A DNA stretch of 13,413 nt from CAYWNK01 sp964459495 (GTDB lineage: Bacteria > Planctomycetota > UBA1135 > GCA-002686595). The translations under genes were made by a program, and so were the position numbers. The DNA lies in contig CAYWNK010000181.1 in the NCBI GenBank assembly GCA_964459495.1, positions 1 to 13,413 of the forward strand, written 5' to 3'. Of the stretch, positions 1 through 7,224 are shown in pieces. How positions within the stretch are numbered: position 1 is the stretch's first letter; each line of letters begins with the position of its first letter. The notes beneath the pieces are model-generated. The model had not been told where the DNA came from, did no database searches, and was given only the letters and a program-made list of their open reading frames with translations.

Positions 1-1
1 C

Positions 2-808
2 ATCCCGGGGATCGAGGGGGGGCACTCCTTGAACGGTGACCTGGACCAGCTCGAGCGGTACTTCCGCGGTGGAGTCCGCGTATTGACCTTGGTCTGGAAC
101 AATCATCTCAGCTGGATCCGGTCCTGCCAGCCGGGGGCCAGCCCGGAAACCCCGGCCGGGCTCTCACCCTTCGGTCGAGAGGTTGTTGAGAGGATGAACG
201 AGCTGGGCATGGTGGTCGACCTCGCGCACGCCGGTGAGCGCTCGTTCTACGACGCGTTGGAGGCCAGCTCCCGGCCGGTTTTGGCCAGCCATTCGGGCTG
301 TATGGCCAAGAATGAACACCCCAGAAACTTGAATGACGATCAGCTGCGGGCCCTAGCCCAAGCCGGTGGCGTGGCCTGCATGGTGTTCTGTACGCCGTTT
401 CTTGACGCCGGCGCGCAGGCTGCCGAGCGCGCGACGCGGGACACGGATGCCTACCGTGCGCTGCAGGGGGACGGGGAGACCGGGTTGTATCTTTCCCAGA
501 GCGAATACCTGCAGGCGACGGTCGCACCCCTCCCTATGGAGCGCTTTCTCGATCACCTTCTCCACGCGATCGAAGTCTGCGGCATCGATCACGTCGGGCT
601 GGGTTCGGATTACGACGGAATTCAGCGCGCCCCCCAGGGTCTGGAGGACGCCAGTTGCTACCCGCGGCTGATGGATGCGCTCCTCGGACGCGGGCTGAAC
701 GAACAGGATGTGCGCAAGGTGATGGGAAGCAATGTTGAGCGAGTCTTCCGTGAGGTGACTAGCCCCGGAACGCGGGCCGCGACGGCAGGCCTAGAGGTGC
801 AAGCATGA
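2..808 (+). CDS. Membrane dipeptidase (peptidase M19, renal-dipeptidase family), 5' end outside window
   Basis: The frame is already open at the window edge, so only the last 268 residues are visible and the true start lies upstream. M19 enzymes are zinc hydrolases that cleave dipeptides, including ones containing D-residues. The fragment begins inside the conserved IEGGHS block, whose Glu (codon 14-16) corresponds to the metal-bridging glutamate. It continues with DLAH (His about residue 76 of the fragment) and ASHSG (His about 97), the two other metal-ligand histidines, then HPRNLNDDQ with the substrate-binding Arg, and LGSDYDG with the catalytic-site Asp. The end, ALLGRGLNEQDVRKVMGSNVERVF, split here as ALLGRGLNEQDV and RKVMGSNVERVF, is the usual family ending. 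The N-terminal HxD zinc motif is outside the window. The stop overlaps the next gene's ATG (ATGA), which indicates translational coupling. Family assignment is firm; substrate is unknown. Confidence 0.92.
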   Translation: MPGIEGGHSLNGDLDQLERYFRGGVRVLTLVWNNHLSWIRSCQPGASPETPAGLSPFGREVVERMNELGMVVDLAHAGERSFYDALEASSRPVLASHSGCMAKNEHPRNLNDDQLRALAQAGGVACMVFCTPFLDAGAQAAERATRDTDAYRALQGDGETGLYLSQSEYLQATVAPLPMERFLDHLLHAIEVCGIDHVGLGSDYDGIQRAPQGLEDASCYPRLMDALLGRGLNEQDVRKVMGSNVERVFREVTSPGTRAATAGLEVQA

Positions 809-2478
809 GCCGCCGCCTGACCACGGCGCTGGCCCTCGCGATCTGCGCCCTCTTCGCGATCATCGGAGCGGCCAGCGTCAACATGGATCTCAGCATGGGC
901 TGGGATGAGGCCATGCACGCGGGCTGGCCTGCGGCACGCATGGCGACGGCCATCGGCAGCGGCGACGTCAGTGGCCTGCTCACCGCGATTCACGACTGCC
1001 AGCAGTATCCCTTCGTCGGCCCGCTGTGGACGGCGCTTGTGTGGACGGTCACGGGTATCGACGAAGCCTCCGGCCGCGGAGCGGCCAGGCTGCTTTGGGC
1101 CATCGGTCTATTCGGCATCTACCTGCTTGCGCGGGAAGCGGCCGAGGGCCGGCGCGGGGAGCGCAGCGCTCCCTGGATCGCCCTGGCGTTTGCGGGTGCC
1201 TCTCCCCTGGCGCTCGCATTCTCCGGCACGTTGTTCCTCGAGGTGCCCTCCACCGTCATCGCGATCTTTGCGCTGCGGGCCTGGCTGCGGCGCAGGCCTG
1301 GCCGGCGCGACCTCGCGGCGGGTGCCTGGATGGCGCTGCTGTTCTTCACGAAGTTCAACTACGCGATGGTGATCGGGGCGGGGCTGTTCGTAGACCTGCT
1401 GGTCGACGGCATCCTGGCCGGGCGGCGCGGAGAGGCTGGGCCTTTCATGCGCCGGGTCTTGAGCCTGGCGGCCGTGCCCGTGCTGACCTGGCTCTGGTGG
1501 TTTGGACTGCCCTTGCCCCAGGGCTTCGCCAGGGCGGCGGCCCACCGCGAAGCGTTCCTCGACTGGATCTCCGGCAACACCGAGTTCGCGCCGACGCCGC
1601 GCAGCTTGCGCCTGCTGCACTGGGGCGTGTTCCTGGTTTGGGCGCCCCGGGTGCTGCTGCTGATGGCTATCGGGATCGGAGCTTCACTCGTCCGGGGCCC
1701 GCGCACCGGAGCCCGGCGGCTTGCGATCGTCGGGGCCGTTTCGATCACGATCGTCTCCAGCCACCCCTTTCACCTGGACCGCTTTCTGATGCCGCTCGCG
1801 CCGGCCCTGTGGGTGCTCGCCGGCGTCGGCTGGGCCCAGCTCTTGCCGCGAGCGAAGGCCGGCGCCGGAGTCGTGCTGGCCGGCCTGGCAGCGGCGGCCT
1901 TCCTGTTTCCGAGCGCCGACGCCTGGTGGCTGATGGATCAGGTCGGGATGCGCAACGAGGAGGTCTTCGACTACCAAGCCAAGGTGCTTCGCGATCTGCG
2001 CGATCTGCACCCCCGCCGGCCGCTCTTCACCAACGGACTCAACCGCGTCGAGTTCGATCTGCTGGTCGACCTGGTGGACCAGGAGTGGGATGAGCCCCTG
2101 TCCATGGGCTGGTGTGGGGTCTCTCCGACCTTTTCGCCCGGGGCGATTTTGATCGAGCTGCACAGCCGCGGCGTCGACGTGTCGCGGGCGCTTCAACGCC
2201 GTGACTTGGACCGCACCTTTGTGGACCTGGCGGAGGCGGACCCCGGATGGGAAACCGGGCGGCTGCTGGAGTGGGCGCGCGGCTACGAGCGATTGTTCGC
2301 TTCCAGGCCAATCGATCTCTCCGGTTCCAAGCGGCGGGACTGGCTCGAGCGCTACCAAATCGCGCTCGTGGAGTCGGGGGAGTGGTCCTATGCCCAGGTG
2401 GGCTCCGTCTTTCTGCAGCGGCTGAACGGCCCCAAGGAGCGGGTGGACCTTCTCGTATTGCGGCGGCAATACAACTAG
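805..2478 (+). CDS. Multi-pass membrane glycosyltransferase-like protein (GT-C fold, GT39/ArnT/PMT-like)
   Basis: A 557-residue integral membrane protein. Its first TM helix (about residues 7-24) is followed by a short extracytoplasmic loop with an Asp-Glu pair (GWDEAMHAGW, residues 32-41). This is the arrangement used by lipid-linked-sugar transferases of the GT-C superfamily, in which this acidic residue is catalytic. About eight to ten hydrophobic segments follow to about residue 372, then a soluble C-terminal domain of about 180 residues. The start is supported by GAGGTG five bases before ATG 805 and by the 4-bp overlap with the dipeptidase stop, so the two genes are probably one operon. 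A likely role is transfer of a sugar from a polyprenyl-phosphate donor to an envelope acceptor. The donor and acceptor cannot be read from sequence, and overall similarity to a named subfamily is not obvious. The GT-C call rests on topology and the DE motif. Confidence 0.7.
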   Translation: MSRRLTTALALAICALFAIIGAASVNMDLSMGWDEAMHAGWPAARMATAIGSGDVSGLLTAIHDCQQYPFVGPLWTALVWTVTGIDEASGRGAARLLWAIGLFGIYLLAREAAEGRRGERSAPWIALAFAGASPLALAFSGTLFLEVPSTVIAIFALRAWLRRRPGRRDLAAGAWMALLFFTKFNYAMVIGAGLFVDLLVDGILAGRRGEAGPFMRRVLSLAAVPVLTWLWWFGLPLPQGFARAAAHREAFLDWISGNTEFAPTPRSLRLLHWGVFLVWAPRVLLLMAIGIGASLVRGPRTGARRLAIVGAVSITIVSSHPFHLDRFLMPLAPALWVLAGVGWAQLLPRAKAGAGVVLAGLAAAAFLFPSADAWWLMDQVGMRNEEVFDYQAKVLRDLRDLHPRRPLFTNGLNRVEFDLLVDLVDQEWDEPLSMGWCGVSPTFSPGAILIELHSRGVDVSRALQRRDLDRTFVDLAEADPGWETGRLLEWARGYERLFASRPIDLSGSKRRDWLERYQIALVESGEWSYAQVGSVFLQRLNGPKERVDLLVLRRQYN

Positions 2479-2492
2479 GTGACATCGATTCG

Positions 2493-2519
2493 CTGCGCTA
2501 ATCGATTGGATCGGCGCAG
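2493..2519 (+). terminator. Candidate hairpin terminator after the glycosyltransferase gene
   Basis: It lies 15 nt past the stop codon. Arms CTGCGC (2493-2498) and GCGCAG (2514-2519) pair perfectly. Inside them CGAT (2503-2506) pairs with ATCG (2510-2513) around a 3-nt loop, with a 4-nt bulge (TAAT) on the left arm. A GT-rich but not uniform T tail follows (TTGGTTGGGTTG). It would separate the M19/glycosyltransferase pair from the next gene. The poor U-tract keeps confidence modest. Confidence 0.4.
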
Positions 2520-2559
2520 TTGGTTGGGTTGATGGCGGCTAGCGAGCTAGATTGCCCCC

Positions 2560-5331
2560 ATGCGACGCCTGCTCACGAGCTTTGTGATCTTCGCGGCTGC
2601 GGCCCCTTTGGCCGCCGCCCAGGATCTGTACCTGACCTCGACCCTGGACCAGCTGAACTTCGTTGGGGAGGCGCCGCGGGTCCTGGCGCGACCCCTGACT
2701 GGATCCGAGCTCGGATTTCGCCCCCATGTGCGCGCCGTGGTGACCGGCGCCTATGCGCAGAACGTCGAGGCATGGGTGGCTGTGCCGTTTGTCGAGACCT
2801 TTGCGGACGGGGCTCCGTCGATGGGGGCCGCGACGTTGGCTGTGCGCATCGCGGCGGACAGCGAGCACGGGACCCTGAACGGCACGCTTTACGTGCCCGG
2901 ACGTAGGGACGGGGATCCCGCCAAGGTCTTGGCCTTCACCATGGATTCTGCGGACGCCTCGCCCGAGGGCCGGGAGGATTTTCTACGGGCCCGCTACCTG
3001 TCGTCGTCCTGGCTGCTCGCGAGGCAGGCGCCGGGAGCTGCGCTCTGGCGGCGCATCGCGGAGGCGGACGGGGAAGAATTGGAGCTTGTCGGAAGCCTGC
3101 CGGTTTTCGACCCCAATCGGCGTCTGTTTTCCAGACGCGGCGCGCGCACCGAAGTGCAGGATGCCTACGGCCTGTTCTCCGGTGGGCAGGCGCTCTCGGA
3201 GAATCTTGCGCTGGATCTCGTGCTCGAGCCCGAGGAGGGCACCGAAGGCTGGCAGCCGATTTCCGAGCTGCGCGGGATCGAGACGCCCGCTGTGGACTGG
3301 GGCGAGGCGCTGGAGCAGGCAGATCCGGATATCGATGCCTTGGCCCACTTGATTCCCAGCGATCAGATGTTCGTGCATCTGGCTGGCCTGGGCGAACTGC
3401 GCGCGCTGGTGGCAATGGCCGTGAGCGAAGTCCCGTGGCTGCTTGAGCTGTTCGAGTCCACGGGCTCGGATGGGAACCTGATGGCGCGTTACGAGCGCCA
3501 GCTGGCCCTGAGCCTGGACGCGACGACCGAGCTCTTTGCGAAGGCTACGGTGCGCGGACTGGCGTTGACCGCTTCCGATCCCTTCCTACGCACAGGCACC
3601 GACCTGGCGCTGGTGTTCGAGACCGATGGCTCGCCCTTGCTTGCCGGCTATGTCCGTGCCCAGCACGAGGCGGCGCTGCGGGCGAACCCGAAGGCCGAGG
3701 CGCTGGAGGCCACCCACGGGGGCGTGACCTACACCGGCGTACGGAGCAGGTGGCGGGAGCTGTGTTCGTATCTGGTCGAGCTGCCGGGCGGCATCGTTGC
3801 CGTGTCGAACTCGCCCGCGCAGATCCACGCGCTGATCGATACCCACGCGAAGAGCCGCCCCGCGGTTTCGGAACTGGCGGAATACCTGGTGTATCGCGAT
3901 CGCTACCCGGCCGCGGAGGGCGAGGCGTTTGTGCTGATCTCGGACGAGACGATCCGGCGCTGGGCCAGCCCGCGCTGGCGGATCGGAGCGGCGCGTCGGA
4001 CACGGGCGGCCGCGGTGATGGCCGATGAGGCCGCCGGCCAGCTGCTGCGCGACTCGGGCGCCGACGGGCCGCGCGCCCTGCGCGTGCGCGACAACCTGCG
4101 CGTGCCGGGCGGGGATCGCCTGGTCCGGCGGCCGCGCGGCGCAGCGAGCCCGGTCTACGGGACGCCCGAGTTTCTGACCCCGGTGGTCGAGCTGGACATC
4201 GAGTCGGTCACCGCCGGTGAGGTCGCGGCATACAGTTCATTCCGGCGCACCTACGAGAATCGCTGGCGCGACGTGTTCGATCCGGTCGGCGCACGGGTGG
4301 TGCTGGGCGAGGACAGCTTCGAGCTCGACCTTTCGGTGCGTCCGTTGACGCGCCGTAGCGAGTATCGGAGCCTGATCGAGCTCGTCGAGGGCGGCAGCCT
4401 GGCGCCCACGGCGGGTATACGCGGAGAGGGGATCTTGGGTCAGCTGGTGTACGCCATGGACTCGGAGAGCCGCGCGTTTCAGGATTTCCAGGGCATGGCC
4501 TCATCGTTTGCGCCAAAGATCACGAGTTCCTTCGCTTGGGTCGGCGATCACATGACCGTGTACCTGGACGATGGGCCGTTTTGGAAGGAGATGGCGGCGG
4601 CTGAGGACCCGGAGCGCTGGTTCGAAGAGCATGTATTCGACATGCCCATGGGCGTGAAGATCGCGTGCAAGAGCCCGCTCCAGCTGGCGGGCTTCTTGGC
4701 GGGTTTCCGGGGCTTCGTGGAGGAGACAGCGCCTGGTCTGGTGCGCTGGGAGAGCCGCGAGTACGGAGAGCATCGCTACCTGGCTCTGATTCCCGAGACA
4801 GACATGGGCATGCCGGGCCTCGATCTCTACTACGCGACGCGTCCGGATGCGCTGATCCTGGGGATGACCCCCGGGGTCATCGAGCGGGCGCTGGACCGCA
4901 TCGATGCGGGCGAAGGCTCCAAGGGGCCGGTGGAGCTGGGTGAGCACGCCCTAGGGACGATCACCCCCGCGGGTTTGCGCTTTGCTGCACAGCTCTGGAC
5001 CCTCGAGAATCGCGAGGACACACAGTTGCGCGCATGGGACGCGCTGCCGCTGTGGGACGAGCTGCACCGCCGCTTCCCCCACGAGGACCCCGCGCTGGCT
5101 TGGGCCCGCTACTTTCCGTCGGTCCCGACCCTGCCGGGCGGGGATCGAATGCAATGGAACATCGACGAGGCACGCTACGAGTCGCTGCACTGCGGGACGC
5201 CGGACGCACCGCGGGCGACCATGGGGCCTCCGGCGATCGTCGAGCGGCTCAAGGGTGTGGCGGGCGGCCTGACCTTTGAGGAGGGGGACGGGTTGCGGGC
5301 CCGGGTCAAGCTCTCGTATACACCTCGGTAG
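2560..5331 (+). CDS. Large secreted protein of unknown function (923 aa)
   Basis: I do not recognise a characterised family. The first 20 residues form a classic Sec signal peptide: basic MRR, then a hydrophobic core, then AAAQ with likely cleavage after PLAAA. The rest is soluble with no TM segment, so the protein should be exported. Two stretches recall the repeated pattern of DUF3352-like surface proteins. One is around residues 405-425 (LVELPGGIVAVSNSPAQIHA) followed by VLISDETIRRW about 50 residues on. The other is around residues 750-790 (YYATRPDALILGMTPGVIER). This resemblance is weak and from memory. Cysteines are few. The ATG at 2560 is chosen because the signal peptide begins there; no Shine-Dalgarno is visible. 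The gene stands alone between the 2493-2519 hairpin and the 41-bp inverted repeat that begins one base after its stop. It is a real gene by length, signal peptide and strong GC3 coding bias. Confidence 0.8.
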   Translation: MRRLLTSFVIFAAAAPLAAAQDLYLTSTLDQLNFVGEAPRVLARPLTGSELGFRPHVRAVVTGAYAQNVEAWVAVPFVETFADGAPSMGAATLAVRIAADSEHGTLNGTLYVPGRRDGDPAKVLAFTMDSADASPEGREDFLRARYLSSSWLLARQAPGAALWRRIAEADGEELELVGSLPVFDPNRRLFSRRGARTEVQDAYGLFSGGQALSENLALDLVLEPEEGTEGWQPISELRGIETPAVDWGEALEQADPDIDALAHLIPSDQMFVHLAGLGELRALVAMAVSEVPWLLELFESTGSDGNLMARYERQLALSLDATTELFAKATVRGLALTASDPFLRTGTDLALVFETDGSPLLAGYVRAQHEAALRANPKAEALEATHGGVTYTGVRSRWRELCSYLVELPGGIVAVSNSPAQIHALIDTHAKSRPAVSELAEYLVYRDRYPAAEGEAFVLISDETIRRWASPRWRIGAARRTRAAAVMADEAAGQLLRDSGADGPRALRVRDNLRVPGGDRLVRRPRGAASPVYGTPEFLTPVVELDIESVTAGEVAAYSSFRRTYENRWRDVFDPVGARVVLGEDSFELDLSVRPLTRRSEYRSLIELVEGGSLAPTAGIRGEGILGQLVYAMDSESRAFQDFQGMASSFAPKITSSFAWVGDHMTVYLDDGPFWKEMAAAEDPERWFEEHVFDMPMGVKIACKSPLQLAGFLAGFRGFVEETAPGLVRWESREYGEHRYLALIPETDMGMPGLDLYYATRPDALILGMTPGVIERALDRIDAGEGSKGPVELGEHALGTITPAGLRFAAQLWTLENREDTQLRAWDALPLWDELHRRFPHEDPALAWARYFPSVPTLPGGDRMQWNIDEARYESLHCGTPDAPRATMGPPAIVERLKGVAGGLTFEEGDGLRARVKLSYTPR

Positions 5332-5428
5332 CCTGGACGATGCACGAGGATTCACGTCAGAGCGCCGGATCGGCTGCCATTGGCAAGCGATCCGGCGCTC
5401 TGACGTGAATCCTCGTGCATCGTCCAGG
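5332..5428. repeat. Perfect 41-bp inverted repeat with 15-nt loop (97-nt hairpin)
   Basis: Left arm 5332-5372 and right arm 5388-5428 are exact reverse complements over all 41 positions. The 15-nt centre (5373-5387) contains a further small stem, TGCC-ATT-GGCA. The left arm begins at the base immediately after the TAG stop of the 923-residue gene, so the mRNA would end in one very long stem. No T-run follows the right arm (TTCGGCCGG), so it does not fit a standard intrinsic terminator. It might be a transcript end-stabiliser, a terminator of another kind, a mobile palindromic element, or a recombination or protein-binding site. I see no second copy in the window. Downstream, 5429-5568 holds no recognisable gene or site. 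Confidence 0.97.
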
Positions 5429-5568
5429 TTCGGCCGGTCGGGGTCGCGTGATCTCCCGGGACCGCCCCGATGTCCCCAGCTCCGTCGGCCTCGGCCGCTG
5501 CGGCGGTGCGAATGACGAAGGCTCCCTAGGCGACGCCGGCCCGTGAGTCCGGTGATTCAGTCGGGACA

Positions 5569-6864
5569 ATGCTGAGAAGCGAAGTACCCTGGGCACGACC
5601 CGCTCTCGCATTCATGGCATCGTCCCCTTCCTCTTCTCCCCAGCCAGGTCATCTGGTCTTCCGTGCCCTCGCGCTCTTCTGGATGGGGATGGCGTTCGCA
5701 GTGAGCCCAATCGGCGTCCGTCTGTGGTGCGGCGCGGAGCTGCTTCCCCGGGCGAACCTGCCGCTTGTGCTCGCTTCTCTCGTGGCCGTTGGGCTCGCCT
5801 TGACCTCCTGGTTCGCCCTCGGGCGACCTGTCGCCGCCAAGGCCAATGCCCTCGCTTTCTCGGCGCTCCTCCTGGGGCCACTTGTGGCGGAGGCTGGACT
5901 CCGCGCGTCCTTCGAAGTCGAAGGCTCGCCGACCCGCGCTCCGATTCGCTTCGCCCATAACCTCGTCCACGACGACTACTGGGTGCTCGCGGGTCGATGG
6001 AACACCTCCCTCGATCAGATCGCCCCTGAGCGGATCCATCCGCGACTGGGCTGGTGTCAGAACTACCCGACCGAAGCCAACCCGATCGGTCTCTACGAGA
6101 CCACCCTTGGGCAGCTTCAGCGGGATGGCCGGCCCAAGGTCTTGTTCTACGGCGATTCCTACGTCGCGGGGCACTCGCGACCCGAGAACCACATCCCGGC
6201 GTACATGGGTGCCCGCCTTCCAGCCTCCGACGTGGTCGATCTTGGGGTCGGGGGCTACGGCACGGGGCAGTCGTACCTGCTCTATGAAGAGACCAGCGGG
6301 CTGGTCGAAAAGCCGCTCGTCCTCATGAGCGCGATGATCTACGACCTGGATCGGGCGACGCTGAACGTGCGCACCTACCAGAAGCCGCGCTTGCGGCTGG
6401 AGGAGGGCGGAGGGCTTCGTGTCACCAATACGCCGATCCACCCAAACCCTCGCCAGTTTTTCCAGGATGCACCGCTGAGCTTTCGCAGCTTCGCACTGCA
6501 GGCAATCCAGCGGCGCTACCTTCCCTTGGAGGACCCGCTCTTTGCAGAGAAGCTCGAGCTCAACCGCGCCATTCTCGTCGCCACCGCCGAGCGGGCCAGC
6601 GAGGAGGACAGCGAGCTCCTGTACGTTCTTTTCCACACGATGTACGACCTCCTGGAGGCGGACGTTCGCTCCACGTTCTTCGTCGAAACACTCGACGAGT
6701 TGGGGATCGAGTGTTTCGACACCCGTGAGCCACTCCTCGCCTACATCGAGGAAACCGGCGTCAGCCCTCGCAAGCTCTATGTGACGGGCCACCACAACGA
6801 TCTGGGCAACCAGATCATCGGCGACGCGCTCCTCGAAGAGCTGCGCCGCCGGGGCTATCGCTAG
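5569..6864 (+). CDS. Membrane-anchored SGNH/GDSL-type hydrolase
   Basis: 431 residues if translation starts at ATG 5569. ATG 5614 (residue 16) is an equally plausible start, since neither has a convincing Shine-Dalgarno (5569 has only GGGA close by). Three hydrophobic segments (about 30-48, 63-84, 93-108) precede a soluble domain. The domain carries the SGNH blocks: FYGDSYVAG (residues 193-201) with nucleophile Ser197, GVGGYGTGQ (226-234) providing the oxyanion glycine, and GHHNDLGN (407-414) holding the catalytic His. The HPRLGWCQN segment (157-165) before block I is typical of planctomycete and leptospiral SGNH proteins of this layout. Such enzymes act as esterases or O-acyltransferases, often on polysaccharides. 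Here the catalytic domain is probably periplasmic. A DUF5989-like microprotein lies just downstream in convergent orientation. Family call is solid; substrate is unknown. Confidence 0.85.
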   Translation: MLRSEVPWARPALAFMASSPSSSPQPGHLVFRALALFWMGMAFAVSPIGVRLWCGAELLPRANLPLVLASLVAVGLALTSWFALGRPVAAKANALAFSALLLGPLVAEAGLRASFEVEGSPTRAPIRFAHNLVHDDYWVLAGRWNTSLDQIAPERIHPRLGWCQNYPTEANPIGLYETTLGQLQRDGRPKVLFYGDSYVAGHSRPENHIPAYMGARLPASDVVDLGVGGYGTGQSYLLYEETSGLVEKPLVLMSAMIYDLDRATLNVRTYQKPRLRLEEGGGLRVTNTPIHPNPRQFFQDAPLSFRSFALQAIQRRYLPLEDPLFAEKLELNRAILVATAERASEEDSELLYVLFHTMYDLLEADVRSTFFVETLDELGIECFDTREPLLAYIEETGVSPRKLYVTGHHNDLGNQIIGDALLEELRRRGYR

Positions 6865-6883
6865 GCTCCGCAGACCCTAGCGA
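6858..6883. terminator. Candidate bidirectional hairpin spanning two convergent stop codons
   Basis: TCGCTAGG (6858-6865) and CCTAGCGA (6876-6883) are perfect 8-bp complements around a 10-nt loop. The TAG of the SGNH gene (6862-6864) lies in the left arm and the stop of the minus-strand microprotein (6877-6879 on +) lies in the right arm, because both genes end in CGC TAG. No T-run is present on either side. It could act as a shared terminator for both transcripts, or the pairing could be incidental to both genes ending in the same codons. Confidence 0.35.
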
Positions 6884-7002
6884 AGCTGGTAGACGTGGGG
6901 ATCGCCCGTATCGGAGCCGAAGAGCACGACCGCGGCGATAGCGAGGGCAACTAGAACGATGGGGGCAACGATCCAGATCCAGTTCTCCTTGAGAAACCTC
7001 AT
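6877..7002 (-). CDS. 41-residue single-TM microprotein, DUF5989-like
   Basis: A short minus-strand gene from ATG 7002 to TAG 6877. It begins MRFLKENWIWIVAP, continues with an uninterrupted hydrophobic helix (about residues 9-28, rich in V, A, L and I), and ends in an acidic/polar tail (GSDTGDPHVYQLR). This layout matches the DUF5989 family of about 50-residue membrane proteins: MxFLKExW opening, W-rich start of one TM helix, short tail with an aromatic near the end. Those proteins are typically encoded next to SxtJ-like proteins, carbamoyltransferases and SGNH hydrolases. The neighbour here is an SGNH hydrolase, but convergent rather than co-directional, with 12 nt between the stops. An in-frame stop lies shortly upstream, so ATG 7002 is the only reasonable start; it lacks a clear Shine-Dalgarno. 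A role as a small membrane partner of the hydrolase is inference. Confidence 0.68.
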   Translation of the reverse strand: MRFLKENWIWIVAPIVLVALAIAAVVLFGSDTGDPHVYQLR

Positions 7003-7224
7003 AGCTATGTGGGCATTCTACATGGGCCCTCCCACGAGGTGCAGGGGAGTGTCCTGCTCCGGCACAATGGGCCGAGTGGCCAACCCGATTCTGGATCCAA
7101 TCGGGACAGCGGACAGCCTTTCCTGCCGTGGTGGCCGCGGCCCGATTCCCTGGGGGCATCTGCGGTCACGACGACGGTCGGGTTTCACTCGGAACCTGGA
7201 CCTCTCTCCCCTGTTGTAGTTTCC

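Noticed and set aside
1026..2093. 355-codon plus-strand frame inside the glycosyltransferase gene
   Set aside because: Arg/Ala/Gly/Pro-rich shadow composition with no hydrophobic helices. The other frame gives a coherent membrane protein with start coupling.
1684..2469. 261-codon minus-strand frame opposite the glycosyltransferase C-terminus
   Set aside because: No domain or start context, and it lies entirely antisense to a supported gene.
5332..5428. Long palindrome as an ordinary rho-independent terminator
   Set aside because: The stem is several times longer than usual and is not followed by a T-run, so it is reported as a repeat of unknown role.
5557..6795. 412-codon minus-strand open frame opposite the SGNH gene
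   Set aside because: It is fully antisense to a gene with clear GDS and HHN motifs. It has no recognisable domain or signal and is expected from high GC3 composition.
7009..7224. Upstream extension of the FG-GAP gene from GTG 7009
   Set aside because: The added 72 residues have no hydrophobic leader and would bury the signal peptide that begins at ATG 7225.
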